The position numbers and the translations under genes were made by a program. A stretch of DNA of 47,335 bases from an uncultured Collinsella sp. GTDB lineage: Bacteria; Actinomycetota; Coriobacteriia; Coriobacteriales; Coriobacteriaceae. The notes under the pieces are model-generated. The model was not told where the DNA came from, searched no databases, and worked only from the letters and a program-made list of their open reading frames with translations. Shown piece by piece: positions 1 to 7,988 of the stretch. The stretch's first letter is position 1. Every line of letters begins with the position of its first letter. The stretch is from assembly GCA_902496335.1 (NCBI GenBank), contig CABVAO010000010.1:1-47335 (forward strand), in the 5' to 3' direction.

Positions 1-57
1 GGGGTGGGGGAAGAGGTGGGGAAAGGTGTTGAAAAATGGGGCGGTTCCCCATATTAT
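1..57 (+). promoter_or_regulatory. mraZ promoter with overlapping MraZ-type boxes
   Basis: A good sigma-70 promoter is visible: TTGAAA at 29-34, a 17-base spacer, and TATTAT at 52-57. TGGGG-type boxes begin at 5, 17 and 37, with a degenerate TGTTG at 27, so the spacing is 10 to 12 bases. MraZ proteins are known to bind tandem TGGG-type repeats in front of their own gene, so this is a likely autoregulatory operator. The boxes overlap the -35 element and the spacer, which would favour repression. More boxes may lie left of the window edge. Confidence 0.7.
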
Positions 58-72
58 TAATGACGTCGACAG

Positions 73-89
73 GCGGGGTGGTTCCCCGC
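73..89 (+). repeat. Inverted repeat in the mraZ 5' leader
   Basis: GCGGGG and CCCCGC flank the loop TGGTT. A similar GGGG-CGGTT-CCCC palindrome lies at 38-50 inside the promoter spacer. Both could be hairpins or protein sites; the sequence does not show which. Confidence 0.4.
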
Positions 90-125
90 GTACGTGCCAT
101 CTGAGTAACCGAGGGGAGGGCGCAC

Positions 126-560
126 ATGGGAATGACTGGTGCATACGAGCGCAATCTCGATGCAAAAGGTCGTCTGTCCCTGCCTGCACCTCTTCGCGAG
201 GAGCTTGGAGAGCACGTTCGCGTGTTCAAAGCCCTGGATGTCGATGCTCTGTACGTGTTCTCTGCCGAGGCCTTCGATAAGTGGGTCGAAGGACTCTTCG
301 CGGGTCGTGAGGGCCACGAGGGTTTTAACCCGCGTGACATTAATGACCAGAAGCTCATGAGGGCGATCAACAAGCGCACCACGTCGATGGATGTGGACAG
401 TGCCGGTCGTATCGGTCTTTCCGAGTCTCTCCGCAAGCAGGCGAACCTCGACCGCGAGGTCACGGTTGTGGGCAACTACGACCACCTTGAGGTTTGGGAT
501 CGCGCCGCGGCCGATGAGGACGATGACGATGAGGCCCTGCTGGATCTCTTCTTCTCGTAA
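126..560 (+). CDS. mraZ: MraZ transcriptional regulator
   Basis: This is the DNA-binding regulator that normally opens the dcw cluster. At 144 residues it has the usual family length. It carries two SpoVT/AbrB-like half domains, each with the family motif D-x-x-G-R: D12-A-K-G-R16 and D91-S-A-G-R95. The start is supported by the purine-rich GAGGGGAGGG at 111-120, five bases before the ATG. The C-terminus is strongly acidic (a run of Glu and Asp near residues 128-137). It is the first gene after the box-bearing promoter and lies 20 bases before rsmH. By analogy with E. coli and Mycoplasma MraZ it probably controls its own operon; that is inference here. Confidence 0.95.
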   Translation: MGMTGAYERNLDAKGRLSLPAPLREELGEHVRVFKALDVDALYVFSAEAFDKWVEGLFAGREGHEGFNPRDINDQKLMRAINKRTTSMDVDSAGRIGLSESLRKQANLDREVTVVGNYDHLEVWDRAAADEDDDDEALLDLFFS

Positions 561-580
561 GGGCAAGGCACGGGTAACGG

Positions 581-1546
581 ATGGAGCGTGGGATCTTGAC
601 ACAAGAATATCGGCATGAACCTGTCATGCTCGACGAAGTGCTTGAGTCGCTGCGGCTAAAGAGCGGCTCCGTTGTCTGCGATTGCACCCTTGGCGGTGCC
701 GGCCATTCGGTAAAGATGGCCGCGCAGGTGGGGGAGACGGGCCTTTTGCTCGGCGTCGATCAGGACGACATGGCCCTCGAGGCCGCTGGCGCCCGTCTGG
801 ACCGCGAGGTTCCCGGCGTTCCGCACCAGCTGCTGAAGGGCAACTTCGGCGACTTGGACGAGCTGCTTTGCTCGGCCGAGGTGCCCGGGGTCGATGGCTT
901 CCTGTTCGATTTGGGCGTTTCGTCGCCGCAACTCGATATCCCTGGCAGGGGCTTTTCGTATAACGAGGACGCCCCATTGGACATGCGGATGGATCCGGGT
1001 AATAACACCTTAAACGCAGCTGAGGTCATCAACACCTATAACGAACACGACCTCGCCCGGATTCTACGCGTCTACGGCGAAGAGAAGTTTGCCTCGCAGA
1101 TCGCGCGCGAGATCGTGCGCCGCCGCGAGCAAGAACCGATCGAAACCACCGGCCAATTTGTTGAGATCATCAAGGCGGGTATCCCGGCTGCCGCTCGTCG
1201 GCATGGTGGACACCCGGCCAAGAAAAGTTTCCAGGCCATTCGCATCGAGGTCAATCACGAGCTCGATGTGCTCGAACGAGGGCTTGATGCCGCCACCAGG
1301 TGGCTCAACCCGGGCGGACGTATCTGCGTCATCTCGTATCACTCGCTCGAGGACCGTATCGTAAAGAACCACTTTAAGGAGATGAGCCAGGGGTGCACGT
1401 GTCCGCCGGAGATTCCGGTGTGCGTGTGCGGCAACGTGCCGATACTCAAGGTCATCACCCGCAAACCCTTGGTTGCCCAGCCTGATGAGGTTGAGCGCAA
1501 CCCTCGGGCGAGATCAGCCAAAATCCGCGTGGCGCAGCGTCTGTAG
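581..1546 (+). CDS. rsmH: 16S rRNA (cytosine-1402-N4) methyltransferase RsmH
   Basis: RsmH (MraW) methylates N4 of C1402 of 16S rRNA in the ribosomal P site. The protein has 321 residues, close to the usual 310-320. The N-terminal signature Y-R-H-E-P-V-M-L-D-E-V is at residues 10-20 and the SAM-binding loop L-G-G-A-G-H-S is at 37-43. The conserved S-Y-H-S-L-E-D-R segment is near residue 255, followed by a Cys-rich stretch and the typical C-terminal R-N-P-R-A-R-S-A-K. The ATG at 581 has little Shine-Dalgarno match. An in-frame TTG at 596 sits about ten bases after GGAG and is a real alternative start; it would remove five residues before the conserved part. Confidence 0.93.
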   Translation: MERGILTQEYRHEPVMLDEVLESLRLKSGSVVCDCTLGGAGHSVKMAAQVGETGLLLGVDQDDMALEAAGARLDREVPGVPHQLLKGNFGDLDELLCSAEVPGVDGFLFDLGVSSPQLDIPGRGFSYNEDAPLDMRMDPGNNTLNAAEVINTYNEHDLARILRVYGEEKFASQIAREIVRRREQEPIETTGQFVEIIKAGIPAAARRHGGHPAKKSFQAIRIEVNHELDVLERGLDAATRWLNPGGRICVISYHSLEDRIVKNHFKEMSQGCTCPPEIPVCVCGNVPILKVITRKPLVAQPDEVERNPRARSAKIRVAQRL

Positions 1547-1636
1547 ACGCGACCGCGCGATATTGGACCTCCCGCTCGCACCATAAACGAAGCTTAAACA
1601 CACTACCAACGTACTCGGGATGGGAGGCGGCATATC

Positions 1637-2107
1637 ATGGGCTACAACACTTCAAGCGCAGCACTTGCCTATGATATGAACGCCATGCCCGCCTATCGTG
1701 AGACGCCGCAGGCCCCCGTTGCTCCCCGTGAGCAGCGCACGCCGCGCTTTGATGTCTACACGGGCGCGGGCCGTCAGGCAAACCAGGCGGTAAGCCCGGT
1801 TTTCATGAGCGTTCTTAAAACGTTTTGCATCATTGCGGCTATCTTCATGACGATCGGCGTCGCCCGCGTGGCACTCGCCGGCGTTACGGCCCAGGTGCTC
1901 AACAGCAACGCCGAGCTTACCAACACGCTCGAAAAGGCGACCGATGAGAGCTCCGACCTGGAGGTCATGCATTCGGTTTATGGCGCCGACACGCGCATTC
2001 GCGACCTTGCGGGCGCTTATGGCATGGTGGAGCCCAGCGAGAGCGTTACACTTGACTTTTCGCAGGATGCAGCCGCGGGCGCCAACGCGACCGCGACCGC
2101 TCAGTAG
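1637..2107 (+). CDS. ftsL: FtsL-like septum formation protein
   Basis: This is a small bitopic membrane protein of 156 residues between rsmH and ftsI, the position of ftsL. A cytoplasmic Pro/Arg-rich N-terminus (1-55) is followed by one membrane span at about 58-82. A Leu/Asn/Glu-rich segment at about 85-115 could form the coiled coil typical of FtsL/DivIC proteins. The tail (140-156) is Ala/Thr-rich. FtsL pairs with FtsB/DivIC and FtsQ to activate FtsI-FtsW. The RBS is GGGAGG, about eight bases before the ATG. FtsL sequences diverge strongly, so the call rests on topology and position rather than on motifs. Confidence 0.75.
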   Translation: MGYNTSSAALAYDMNAMPAYRETPQAPVAPREQRTPRFDVYTGAGRQANQAVSPVFMSVLKTFCIIAAIFMTIGVARVALAGVTAQVLNSNAELTNTLEKATDESSDLEVMHSVYGADTRIRDLAGAYGMVEPSESVTLDFSQDAAAGANATATAQ

Positions 2108-2124
2108 CAAGACGGTAGCTGAGT

Positions 2125-3990
2125 ATGACAAATGACTATCGCCGCGGTTCCGATGGGGGCCGCGGTTCTGGACGTCCCTCGTCGCGGGGACGTTCTGGTT
2201 ATCAAGGAACGGGTCGGCCATCTTACAACGCCGGGCAGTCCCGTGGCAACGACCCGGCGTCGCGACTTCGCGGCTCGGACGGCCCTCAAATGCATAACAC
2301 CAGGTCGCGCAAGAGTTCGTCGACCGAATGGCTCACAGGCACGCCTCTGCCTCGCCGCAAAGCCATCATGGGCTTCATCGGGCTTGGTTTGGGCTTGGGC
2401 GTCTTTCGCCTTGCCGACTATCAAATTGTCGAAGCCGATAAACTGCGCGAGCGTGCCGATGCGCGCCGCCTGCTTGCACAGACCCTCTATGCCAAACGCG
2501 GCACCATCTACGACCGCAACGGTAACGTGCTGGCGTCGTCGGTCGAATGTCGCAACATCGCCGTGAACCCGCAGCTTGTCGAGGATGTTGACAAGACGGT
2601 GTCGGCGCTGGTCAAGGCAACTGGAATCGATAAAAAGACCTGCCGCAAGCTCGTCGAGTCCGATGGCACCTGGGTGTATATCAAGCGCCAGGTGGACGAA
2701 GACGATGCTGCGGCGCTGGAGAAGAAGAACCTGCCCGGCGTGCTTTTTGAGCAGGCCATGAAGCGCGTATATCCATACGGCAATCTGGCATCGCAGGTGC
2801 TGGGTGTAGTGAATGTGGACAACGACGGCTTGACGGGTCTCGAAAAGCAATACAACAAGCTTCTGACCGGCACGAACGGTTCTCTCGTACGCGAGCGCGC
2901 GAGGGACGGCAGCTATATCGCGGGCGGTGCCTATAAAAAGGTGGCTGCGGTCGACGGCGTTGATATCGTGACGACGCTCGACGTCAATATCCAGCGTGCG
3001 GCCGAGGATGCCCTGGCAGAGGCAGTTGAGAAGACTAAGGCCAAGAACGGCTCGGCGCTGGTCACCGATCCTACGACAGGCGAGATTTTGGCAGCCTGCT
3101 CGTACCCGACCTACGACCAGACCGATCTGGAGAATGCCAAGACCGAGGATATGAATCTGCGCCTGGTCACCGACGCCTACGAGCCCGGCTCGGTCTTTAA
3201 GACGCTCGTGGCGGGCGCCGGCTTCGACTTGGGCGTCGTGCGATCGAGTACGTCGTTTGAGGTGCCGGCGAGCATCAAGGTGGGCGACGATACCGTCACC
3301 GATGCCGACAAGCGCGACTATGCCATGACCATGGATGTGCGCGAGATGATGCGCCGTTCGTCCAACGTGGGCTTTGTCCTAGTGGGGCGCAAGATCGGTG
3401 CCGACGACTTTGCCGCCTATGTGGACAAGTGGGGCATCGGTCACAGCTCGGGTGTCGATTTTCCGGGAGAGAGCCTGGGTATCGTCAAGGAGCGTGACCA
3501 GTATGACGGCGCCACGCTGGGCTCGATGAGCTTTGGACAGGCACTGTCCGTCTCGCCGATTGAGATCGCACGTGCCGTGGGCGGTATCGCCAACGGCGGC
3601 ATGATGATGACCCCGCACTTCTATAAGTCCAGCAAGGGCGACGAGAAGGACTGGGGCGAAGGCGAGCGCGCGATTTCTGAGGATGCCGCATCCCAGGTGA
3701 CATCGTGCATGCAGACGGTCGTGTCCGAGGGAACGGGCGTTGGCGGCGCGGTTGACGGCTATGACGTGGCGGGTAAGACCGGTACGGCCGAACGAGCCGA
3801 CGAGAACGGCGGCTACCTCAAGGAGAACTATATGTCGTCCTTTATGGGCTTTGCACCGGCACAATCGCCCAAGGTGCTGTGCTATATCACGCTCGACGGA
3901 ACGCCGAGCGGCTCGGATGCCGCTGCGGTGCCGTTCCAGTCCATTATGGCCAACGCGCTCGACGTGCTGGGTATCCCGCACACGAGGTAG
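2125..3990 (+). CDS. ftsI: Peptidoglycan transpeptidase FtsI (class B PBP)
   Basis: This septal D,D-transpeptidase cross-links peptidoglycan and acts with FtsW. Of its 621 residues, the first ~75 form a basic Gly/Ser/Arg-rich cytoplasmic tail, followed by one membrane anchor at about 79-97. The PBP dimerisation region begins with K-R-G-T-I-Y-D-R near residue 127. All three active-site motifs are present: S356-x-x-K359 in E-P-G-S-V-F-K, S412-S-N414, and K551-T-G553. There is no PASTA domain at the C-terminus. The gene lies 17 bases after ftsL. A gap of 126 bases follows where murE would usually be. Confidence 0.94.
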   Translation: MTNDYRRGSDGGRGSGRPSSRGRSGYQGTGRPSYNAGQSRGNDPASRLRGSDGPQMHNTRSRKSSSTEWLTGTPLPRRKAIMGFIGLGLGLGVFRLADYQIVEADKLRERADARRLLAQTLYAKRGTIYDRNGNVLASSVECRNIAVNPQLVEDVDKTVSALVKATGIDKKTCRKLVESDGTWVYIKRQVDEDDAAALEKKNLPGVLFEQAMKRVYPYGNLASQVLGVVNVDNDGLTGLEKQYNKLLTGTNGSLVRERARDGSYIAGGAYKKVAAVDGVDIVTTLDVNIQRAAEDALAEAVEKTKAKNGSALVTDPTTGEILAACSYPTYDQTDLENAKTEDMNLRLVTDAYEPGSVFKTLVAGAGFDLGVVRSSTSFEVPASIKVGDDTVTDADKRDYAMTMDVREMMRRSSNVGFVLVGRKIGADDFAAYVDKWGIGHSSGVDFPGESLGIVKERDQYDGATLGSMSFGQALSVSPIEIARAVGGIANGGMMMTPHFYKSSKGDEKDWGEGERAISEDAASQVTSCMQTVVSEGTGVGGAVDGYDVAGKTGTAERADENGGYLKENYMSSFMGFAPAQSPKVLCYITLDGTPSGSDAAAVPFQSIMANALDVLGIPHTR

Positions 3991-4116
3991 GGGGTTACAA
4001 TCTTTGGGGCCTGGTTTGTTGTCCCATATGAGGGTGTTCACATGCCCTGCACCACGCATGCGCGGCGCTGGGATACAATACGCCGATAGCATTATTAGGT
4101 TTACAGGGGAGCTGCA
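3991..4116 (+). promoter_or_regulatory. ftsI-murF intergenic region with TACAAT-type -10 elements
   Basis: This is the largest gap inside the early dcw cluster. It holds two TACAAT hexamers, at 3996-4001 and 4074-4079. The second is preceded by TGGGA, like an extended -10. No convincing -35 is seen at the right distance. It may be a secondary promoter for murF and the genes after it. No trace of murE coding is visible. Confidence 0.35.
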
Positions 4117-5541
4117 ATGATAGAGATCGCCGTCAACAACCTCGCGGCCGCAACAGGGGCCCGAACCGTGACGGGAGAAGCCGATCGGGTATGCCGCGGG
4201 TGCGTTATCGACTCGCGCCAGGTCGAGGAAGGGACGATTTTCGTCGCCTTTCCCGGTGAAAACGTCGACGGCAATGATTTTGCTTCCCGTGCCGTCCAGT
4301 CGGGTGCCGGCGCCGTCGTGATGACGCGTGAGCCCGAGGCCGAGCTGGTCTCGCTGGCACAGGACAGGGGCTGTGCCATCTTGCTGACCGATGATCCCGA
4401 GGAGTTTCTGCTGCGTTTGGCGCACACGTATCGCCTGGAGCTTGGTTGTCTGGTCGTTGGCATTACCGGTTCCATCGGCAAGACGACGACCAAGGACGTG
4501 CTCGCCGCTGTACTCGCCAAGCGCTATCGTGTCTGGGCCACCAAGGGCAATTTCAATAACCTGATCGGCATGCCGCTCACGGTGCTTTCCGCTCCGGCCG
4601 ATACCGAGGTCCTGGTGCTCGAGATGGGCATGAACCATTTCCACGAGATTGAGCGTCTGTCCCAGTCCGCCAATCCCAACCTTGCCATCGTAAGCAAGAT
4701 TGGTACCTCTCACATCGGCATTTTGGGCAGCCGCGAGAACATCGCCCGCGCTAAGGCCGAGATTGTCCAGGGTATGTGCGCCGCCGGCGACTTCTTGCCG
4801 CTGCTGGTTTTGGGCGGTGAGGACGACTTTACGCCGTTCATTCGCGATACGTTCGCCCAGCCTGCTGGTATCGATGTGATGCTGGCCGGCGTCTCGGACG
4901 ATGATGAGGTCCGTGCCCGCGACATTCGTGTTGATGACGAGGGACGTCCGGTCTTTACGCTCGATTTTGGCCAGGGTGAGACGATCGATACCATGCTTGC
5001 CATCCCCGGCGTGCAGTCCGTTCCTAATGCCGTTAAGGCCGCCGCGGTTTCCTATCGCCTGGGCGTGACGCCCGAGCAGATCGATGCTGCCTTTAGGGGC
5101 CTCACGATCACCGGTCACCGCCAGGAGATCAAGCGCGCCAAGAGCGGTGCCCGCGTCATCGACGATTCCTATAACGCCAGTGCCGAATCCATGGCTGCTG
5201 GCCTCGATCTACTGTGCTCGCTTTCGTGCACGGGGTCTCGCATGGCGATCCTGGGCGAGATGGGCGAGATGGGCGATGAGGCTCCTCGCATGCATGAGCT
5301 CGTGGGCGCCTATGCGGCCGCCAAGAAGCTCGACATGCTGGCGTGCGTGGGTGGTGAGCTGGCCCAGCTTATGGCCGATGCCGCGCGCATGATGGGCATG
5401 GACGAGGACCGCATCCAGGTGTTCTCCGATTATCAGCAGGTGCTCGACCGCATGGGCGGCGCGCTTGAAAAACATGATGTTGTACTGGTCAAGGGTTCCC
5501 GCTTTGTTGAGCTCGACCGCTTTGTGGAAGGTGTGTGCTAG
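4117..5541 (+). CDS. murF: UDP-MurNAc-tripeptide--D-alanyl-D-alanine ligase MurF
   Basis: MurF adds D-Ala-D-Ala to UDP-MurNAc-tripeptide, the last cytoplasmic step of the stem peptide. It has 474 residues with the three-domain Mur ligase layout. The N-terminal substrate domain begins with C-V-I-D-S-R. The ATP loop G-x-T-G-S-I-G-K-T-T-T is at residues 115-125 with K122. D349-D-S-Y-N-A-S355 is the MurF version of the D-x-Y-N-A-N motif, followed by G-E-M-G-E-M-G. The ATG follows GGGAG at 4106-4110. It ends three bases before mraY, so the two are probably translationally coupled. Confidence 0.95.
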   Translation: MIEIAVNNLAAATGARTVTGEADRVCRGCVIDSRQVEEGTIFVAFPGENVDGNDFASRAVQSGAGAVVMTREPEAELVSLAQDRGCAILLTDDPEEFLLRLAHTYRLELGCLVVGITGSIGKTTTKDVLAAVLAKRYRVWATKGNFNNLIGMPLTVLSAPADTEVLVLEMGMNHFHEIERLSQSANPNLAIVSKIGTSHIGILGSRENIARAKAEIVQGMCAAGDFLPLLVLGGEDDFTPFIRDTFAQPAGIDVMLAGVSDDDEVRARDIRVDDEGRPVFTLDFGQGETIDTMLAIPGVQSVPNAVKAAAVSYRLGVTPEQIDAAFRGLTITGHRQEIKRAKSGARVIDDSYNASAESMAAGLDLLCSLSCTGSRMAILGEMGEMGDEAPRMHELVGAYAAAKKLDMLACVGGELAQLMADAARMMGMDEDRIQVFSDYQQVLDRMGGALEKHDVVLVKGSRFVELDRFVEGVC

Positions 5542-5544
5542 CCC

Positions 5545-6564
5545 ATGTTCGGCAATCCCTCGTATCCAACGTATCAGGCTTTTTTGGGGCTTGGCATCGC
5601 CGCTGCCATTGCGCTGCTGCTCATGCCGTGGTGGATCAAGCTGCTGAAGGTCGAGGGTATCGGCCAACAGGTCCGAGCCGACGGCCCCAAGCGTCATTTG
5701 ATTAAACAGGGTACGCCGACCATGGGCGGCGTCATCATCCTTGTTGCGATTTCGCTGACCTGCCTGCTGATGGGCAAGCTCACCACCGAGCTCGTGCTCG
5801 TGCTGCTCGCCACGCTGGCGACCGGCGTGCTGGGCCTGATCGACGACCTGACCTCCGTTACGCATGGGCGCTCGCTCGGTCTGACGCCTCATGCCAAGAT
5901 GATCGGCCTAACCATTATCTGTGTCACCTTTACGGTACTTGCCGTTAACTGGTGCGGCGTCGCCCCCGAGATTCGTTTTCCCGGCGGCCTGACGATTGAC
6001 CTTGGCGTGCTTTCGACCACCATCTGCGGCCTTTCGTTCCCGTGGCTCTACATTGTCTTTTGCTGGCTGATGATCGCCGGTCTTTCTAATGCCGTGAACC
6101 TGACCGATGGCCTTGACGGTCTTGCTGGCGGCACCTCCATGATTGCCATGCTCGCCATGGCTGCCATGGCGTTTTTGCACGGAGACGTGAACCTGTCCAT
6201 CTTCTGCACCGCGTGTGCCGGTGCCTGCTTGGGCTTTCTGTGGTTCAACTGCTATCCGGCGAGCATCTTTATGGGCGATACCGGCTCGCTTGCCCTAGGC
6301 GCCGCGTTTGCCTGCACGTCCATCATGACCAACACCGAGGTCGTCTCCCTCATCATCGGCGCCCTGTTTATCGTTGAGACCCTGTCGGTCATGATTCAGG
6401 TTGTCTACTTCCACTTTACGCACAAGCGCGTCTTCCTTATGGCGCCCATCCATCATCATTTCGAAAAGAAGGGCTGGGCCGAGACCAAGGTCGTCATCCG
6501 TTTTTGGATTATCGCTGCTGCCTTTGGTGCCGTTGGCCTTGCCCTGTTCTTCCAGTTGGGATAG
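5545..6564 (+). CDS. mraY: Phospho-MurNAc-pentapeptide transferase MraY
   Basis: MraY moves phospho-MurNAc-pentapeptide onto undecaprenyl phosphate to make lipid I, in the cytoplasmic membrane. The protein has 339 residues with about ten hydrophobic spans. Family motifs are intact: T-M-G-G near residue 58, the aspartate pair D100-D101 in L-I-D-D-L, N-L-T-D188-G-L-D-G-L, M-G-D245-T-G-S, and the triple His H303-H305 in H-H-H-F-E-K-K-G-W. It starts three bases after murF and has no strong RBS of its own, which fits coupling. Confidence 0.96.
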   Translation: MFGNPSYPTYQAFLGLGIAAAIALLLMPWWIKLLKVEGIGQQVRADGPKRHLIKQGTPTMGGVIILVAISLTCLLMGKLTTELVLVLLATLATGVLGLIDDLTSVTHGRSLGLTPHAKMIGLTIICVTFTVLAVNWCGVAPEIRFPGGLTIDLGVLSTTICGLSFPWLYIVFCWLMIAGLSNAVNLTDGLDGLAGGTSMIAMLAMAAMAFLHGDVNLSIFCTACAGACLGFLWFNCYPASIFMGDTGSLALGAAFACTSIMTNTEVVSLIIGALFIVETLSVMIQVVYFHFTHKRVFLMAPIHHHFEKKGWAETKVVIRFWIIAAAFGAVGLALFFQLG

Positions 6565-6573
6565 TGGTCTTTC

Positions 6574-7980
6574 ATGCCTCTTGCTGATGTCTTTAGCCTG
6601 CTCGTTTTGGGTCAGGGCAAATCCGGTCTCGATGTCGCCCGCTGGGCGCTGGCACATCCCGAGCGCGTAAGTGCCGTTACCGTGTATGGCGGTGGCACCT
6701 CTGAGCCCAATGACGCCACGCGTGCGCTCGAGGCTGCTGGTGCGTCGTTTGTCTATGGGACCGAACAGGTCGAGGGCGCCTATGACGTATGCGTGACGTG
6801 CCCGGGCATCTCGGAGTTCTCGGGCTTCTTTAAGGCTGGGCGCGAGCATGCCGCCCAGATTATGGGTGAGCCCGAGTTTGCCTATCGCCTGTCGCCCGAT
6901 AACTGGATTGCCATCACGGGCACCAACGGCAAGACGACCACCACGTCGCTGACTGATTATCTGCTTAAGGCTGCCGGCGAGGCCAGCGTTGCTGTCGGCA
7001 ACATCGGCGAGCCGCCGGTCAACGAGATTGACGGCCGAGCCCACAACGAGTGGTTTGTGGCTGAGCTCTCGAGCTATCAGATTGCTACGACAACCGAGCT
7101 CCACCCCCGCGTGGCGGTGCTGCTCAACATCACTCCCGACCACTTGGGCTGGCATAAGAGCCATAAGAACTATGCGCTTGCCAAGATCAAACTGTTTGAC
7201 AATATGGCCGATGACGATCTGGTGGTTGTCGACGTCGAAGACGCCGGCATTCACGAGTTCGATGAGTACATCTACACGCCGGGTCGTCGCATCTGCAAGG
7301 TTGCCTTTGACGAGCCTGAGGGCGAGGATGCCGCCTTTGTGCGCGATGGCAAGATGATCGTGCGTCTGAAGGGTGTCGAGACCCCGCTCATCGCTATATC
7401 CGAGCTCAAGATCTCGGGCCATCACAATGTTATCAATGCCCTGTGCGCCGCCACGGCTGCCTTGGCGGTCGGTGCCGATGTCGATGGTGTCTGCCGCGGT
7501 CTTGCCTCGTTCCAGCCGCTCGAGCACCGCGTGGAGCCGTGTGGCGAGATTGACGGCGTGCGCTACGTCAACGATTCCAAGGCGACCAACACCGATGCGG
7601 TCGAGAAGGCACTGACGGCATTTCCCGATGACGACGTGATCTTGCTGCTCGGCGGCCACGATAAGGGCACGCCGCTCACGGACTTCGCGCGCGTCGTTAT
7701 GGACAACGTGCGCTCGGTCGTCTGCTTTGGCGATGCGCGCGAGCGCTTCACCGCCGCTATGGACGAGGCCGATGTCGATGGCGATGTGGATATCGCCCAG
7801 GCGGATGACCTACGCGACGCCGTGGACGTCGCCCGTTCGCTGTCGAGCCGTGGTGACGTGATCTTACTTTCTCCTGCCTGCTCTTCGTTCGATGAGTTCT
7901 CGGGCTATGAGGAGCGCGGCCGCGTGTTTAAGGACTACGTGGCCCAGCTTGCCGCTGCAGCGAAATCACAAATGGAATAG
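6574..7980 (+). CDS. murD: UDP-N-acetylmuramoylalanine--D-glutamate ligase MurD
   Basis: MurD adds D-glutamate to UDP-MurNAc-L-Ala. The protein has 468 residues. The N-terminal Rossmann-like domain opens with the glycine-rich L-V-L-G-Q-G-K-S-G. The ATP loop G116-T-N-G-K-T-T122 is followed by N-I-T-P-D-H-L and a C-terminal ligase domain with Y-V-N-D-S-K-A-T-N-T-D and L-L-G-G-H-D-K-G. It begins nine bases after mraY without an obvious Shine-Dalgarno, again suggesting coupling. The next gene, ftsW, starts eight bases after its stop. Confidence 0.95.
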   Translation: MPLADVFSLLVLGQGKSGLDVARWALAHPERVSAVTVYGGGTSEPNDATRALEAAGASFVYGTEQVEGAYDVCVTCPGISEFSGFFKAGREHAAQIMGEPEFAYRLSPDNWIAITGTNGKTTTTSLTDYLLKAAGEASVAVGNIGEPPVNEIDGRAHNEWFVAELSSYQIATTTELHPRVAVLLNITPDHLGWHKSHKNYALAKIKLFDNMADDDLVVVDVEDAGIHEFDEYIYTPGRRICKVAFDEPEGEDAAFVRDGKMIVRLKGVETPLIAISELKISGHHNVINALCAATAALAVGADVDGVCRGLASFQPLEHRVEPCGEIDGVRYVNDSKATNTDAVEKALTAFPDDDVILLLGGHDKGTPLTDFARVVMDNVRSVVCFGDARERFTAAMDEADVDGDVDIAQADDLRDAVDVARSLSSRGDVILLSPACSSFDEFSGYEERGRVFKDYVAQLAAAAKSQME

Positions 7981-7988
7981 GGGTTGCG

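Noticed and set aside
4037..4079. TTCACA plus TACAAT as a murF promoter
   Set aside because: The spacer would be 31 bases, far too long. Only the -10-like element was kept, at low confidence.
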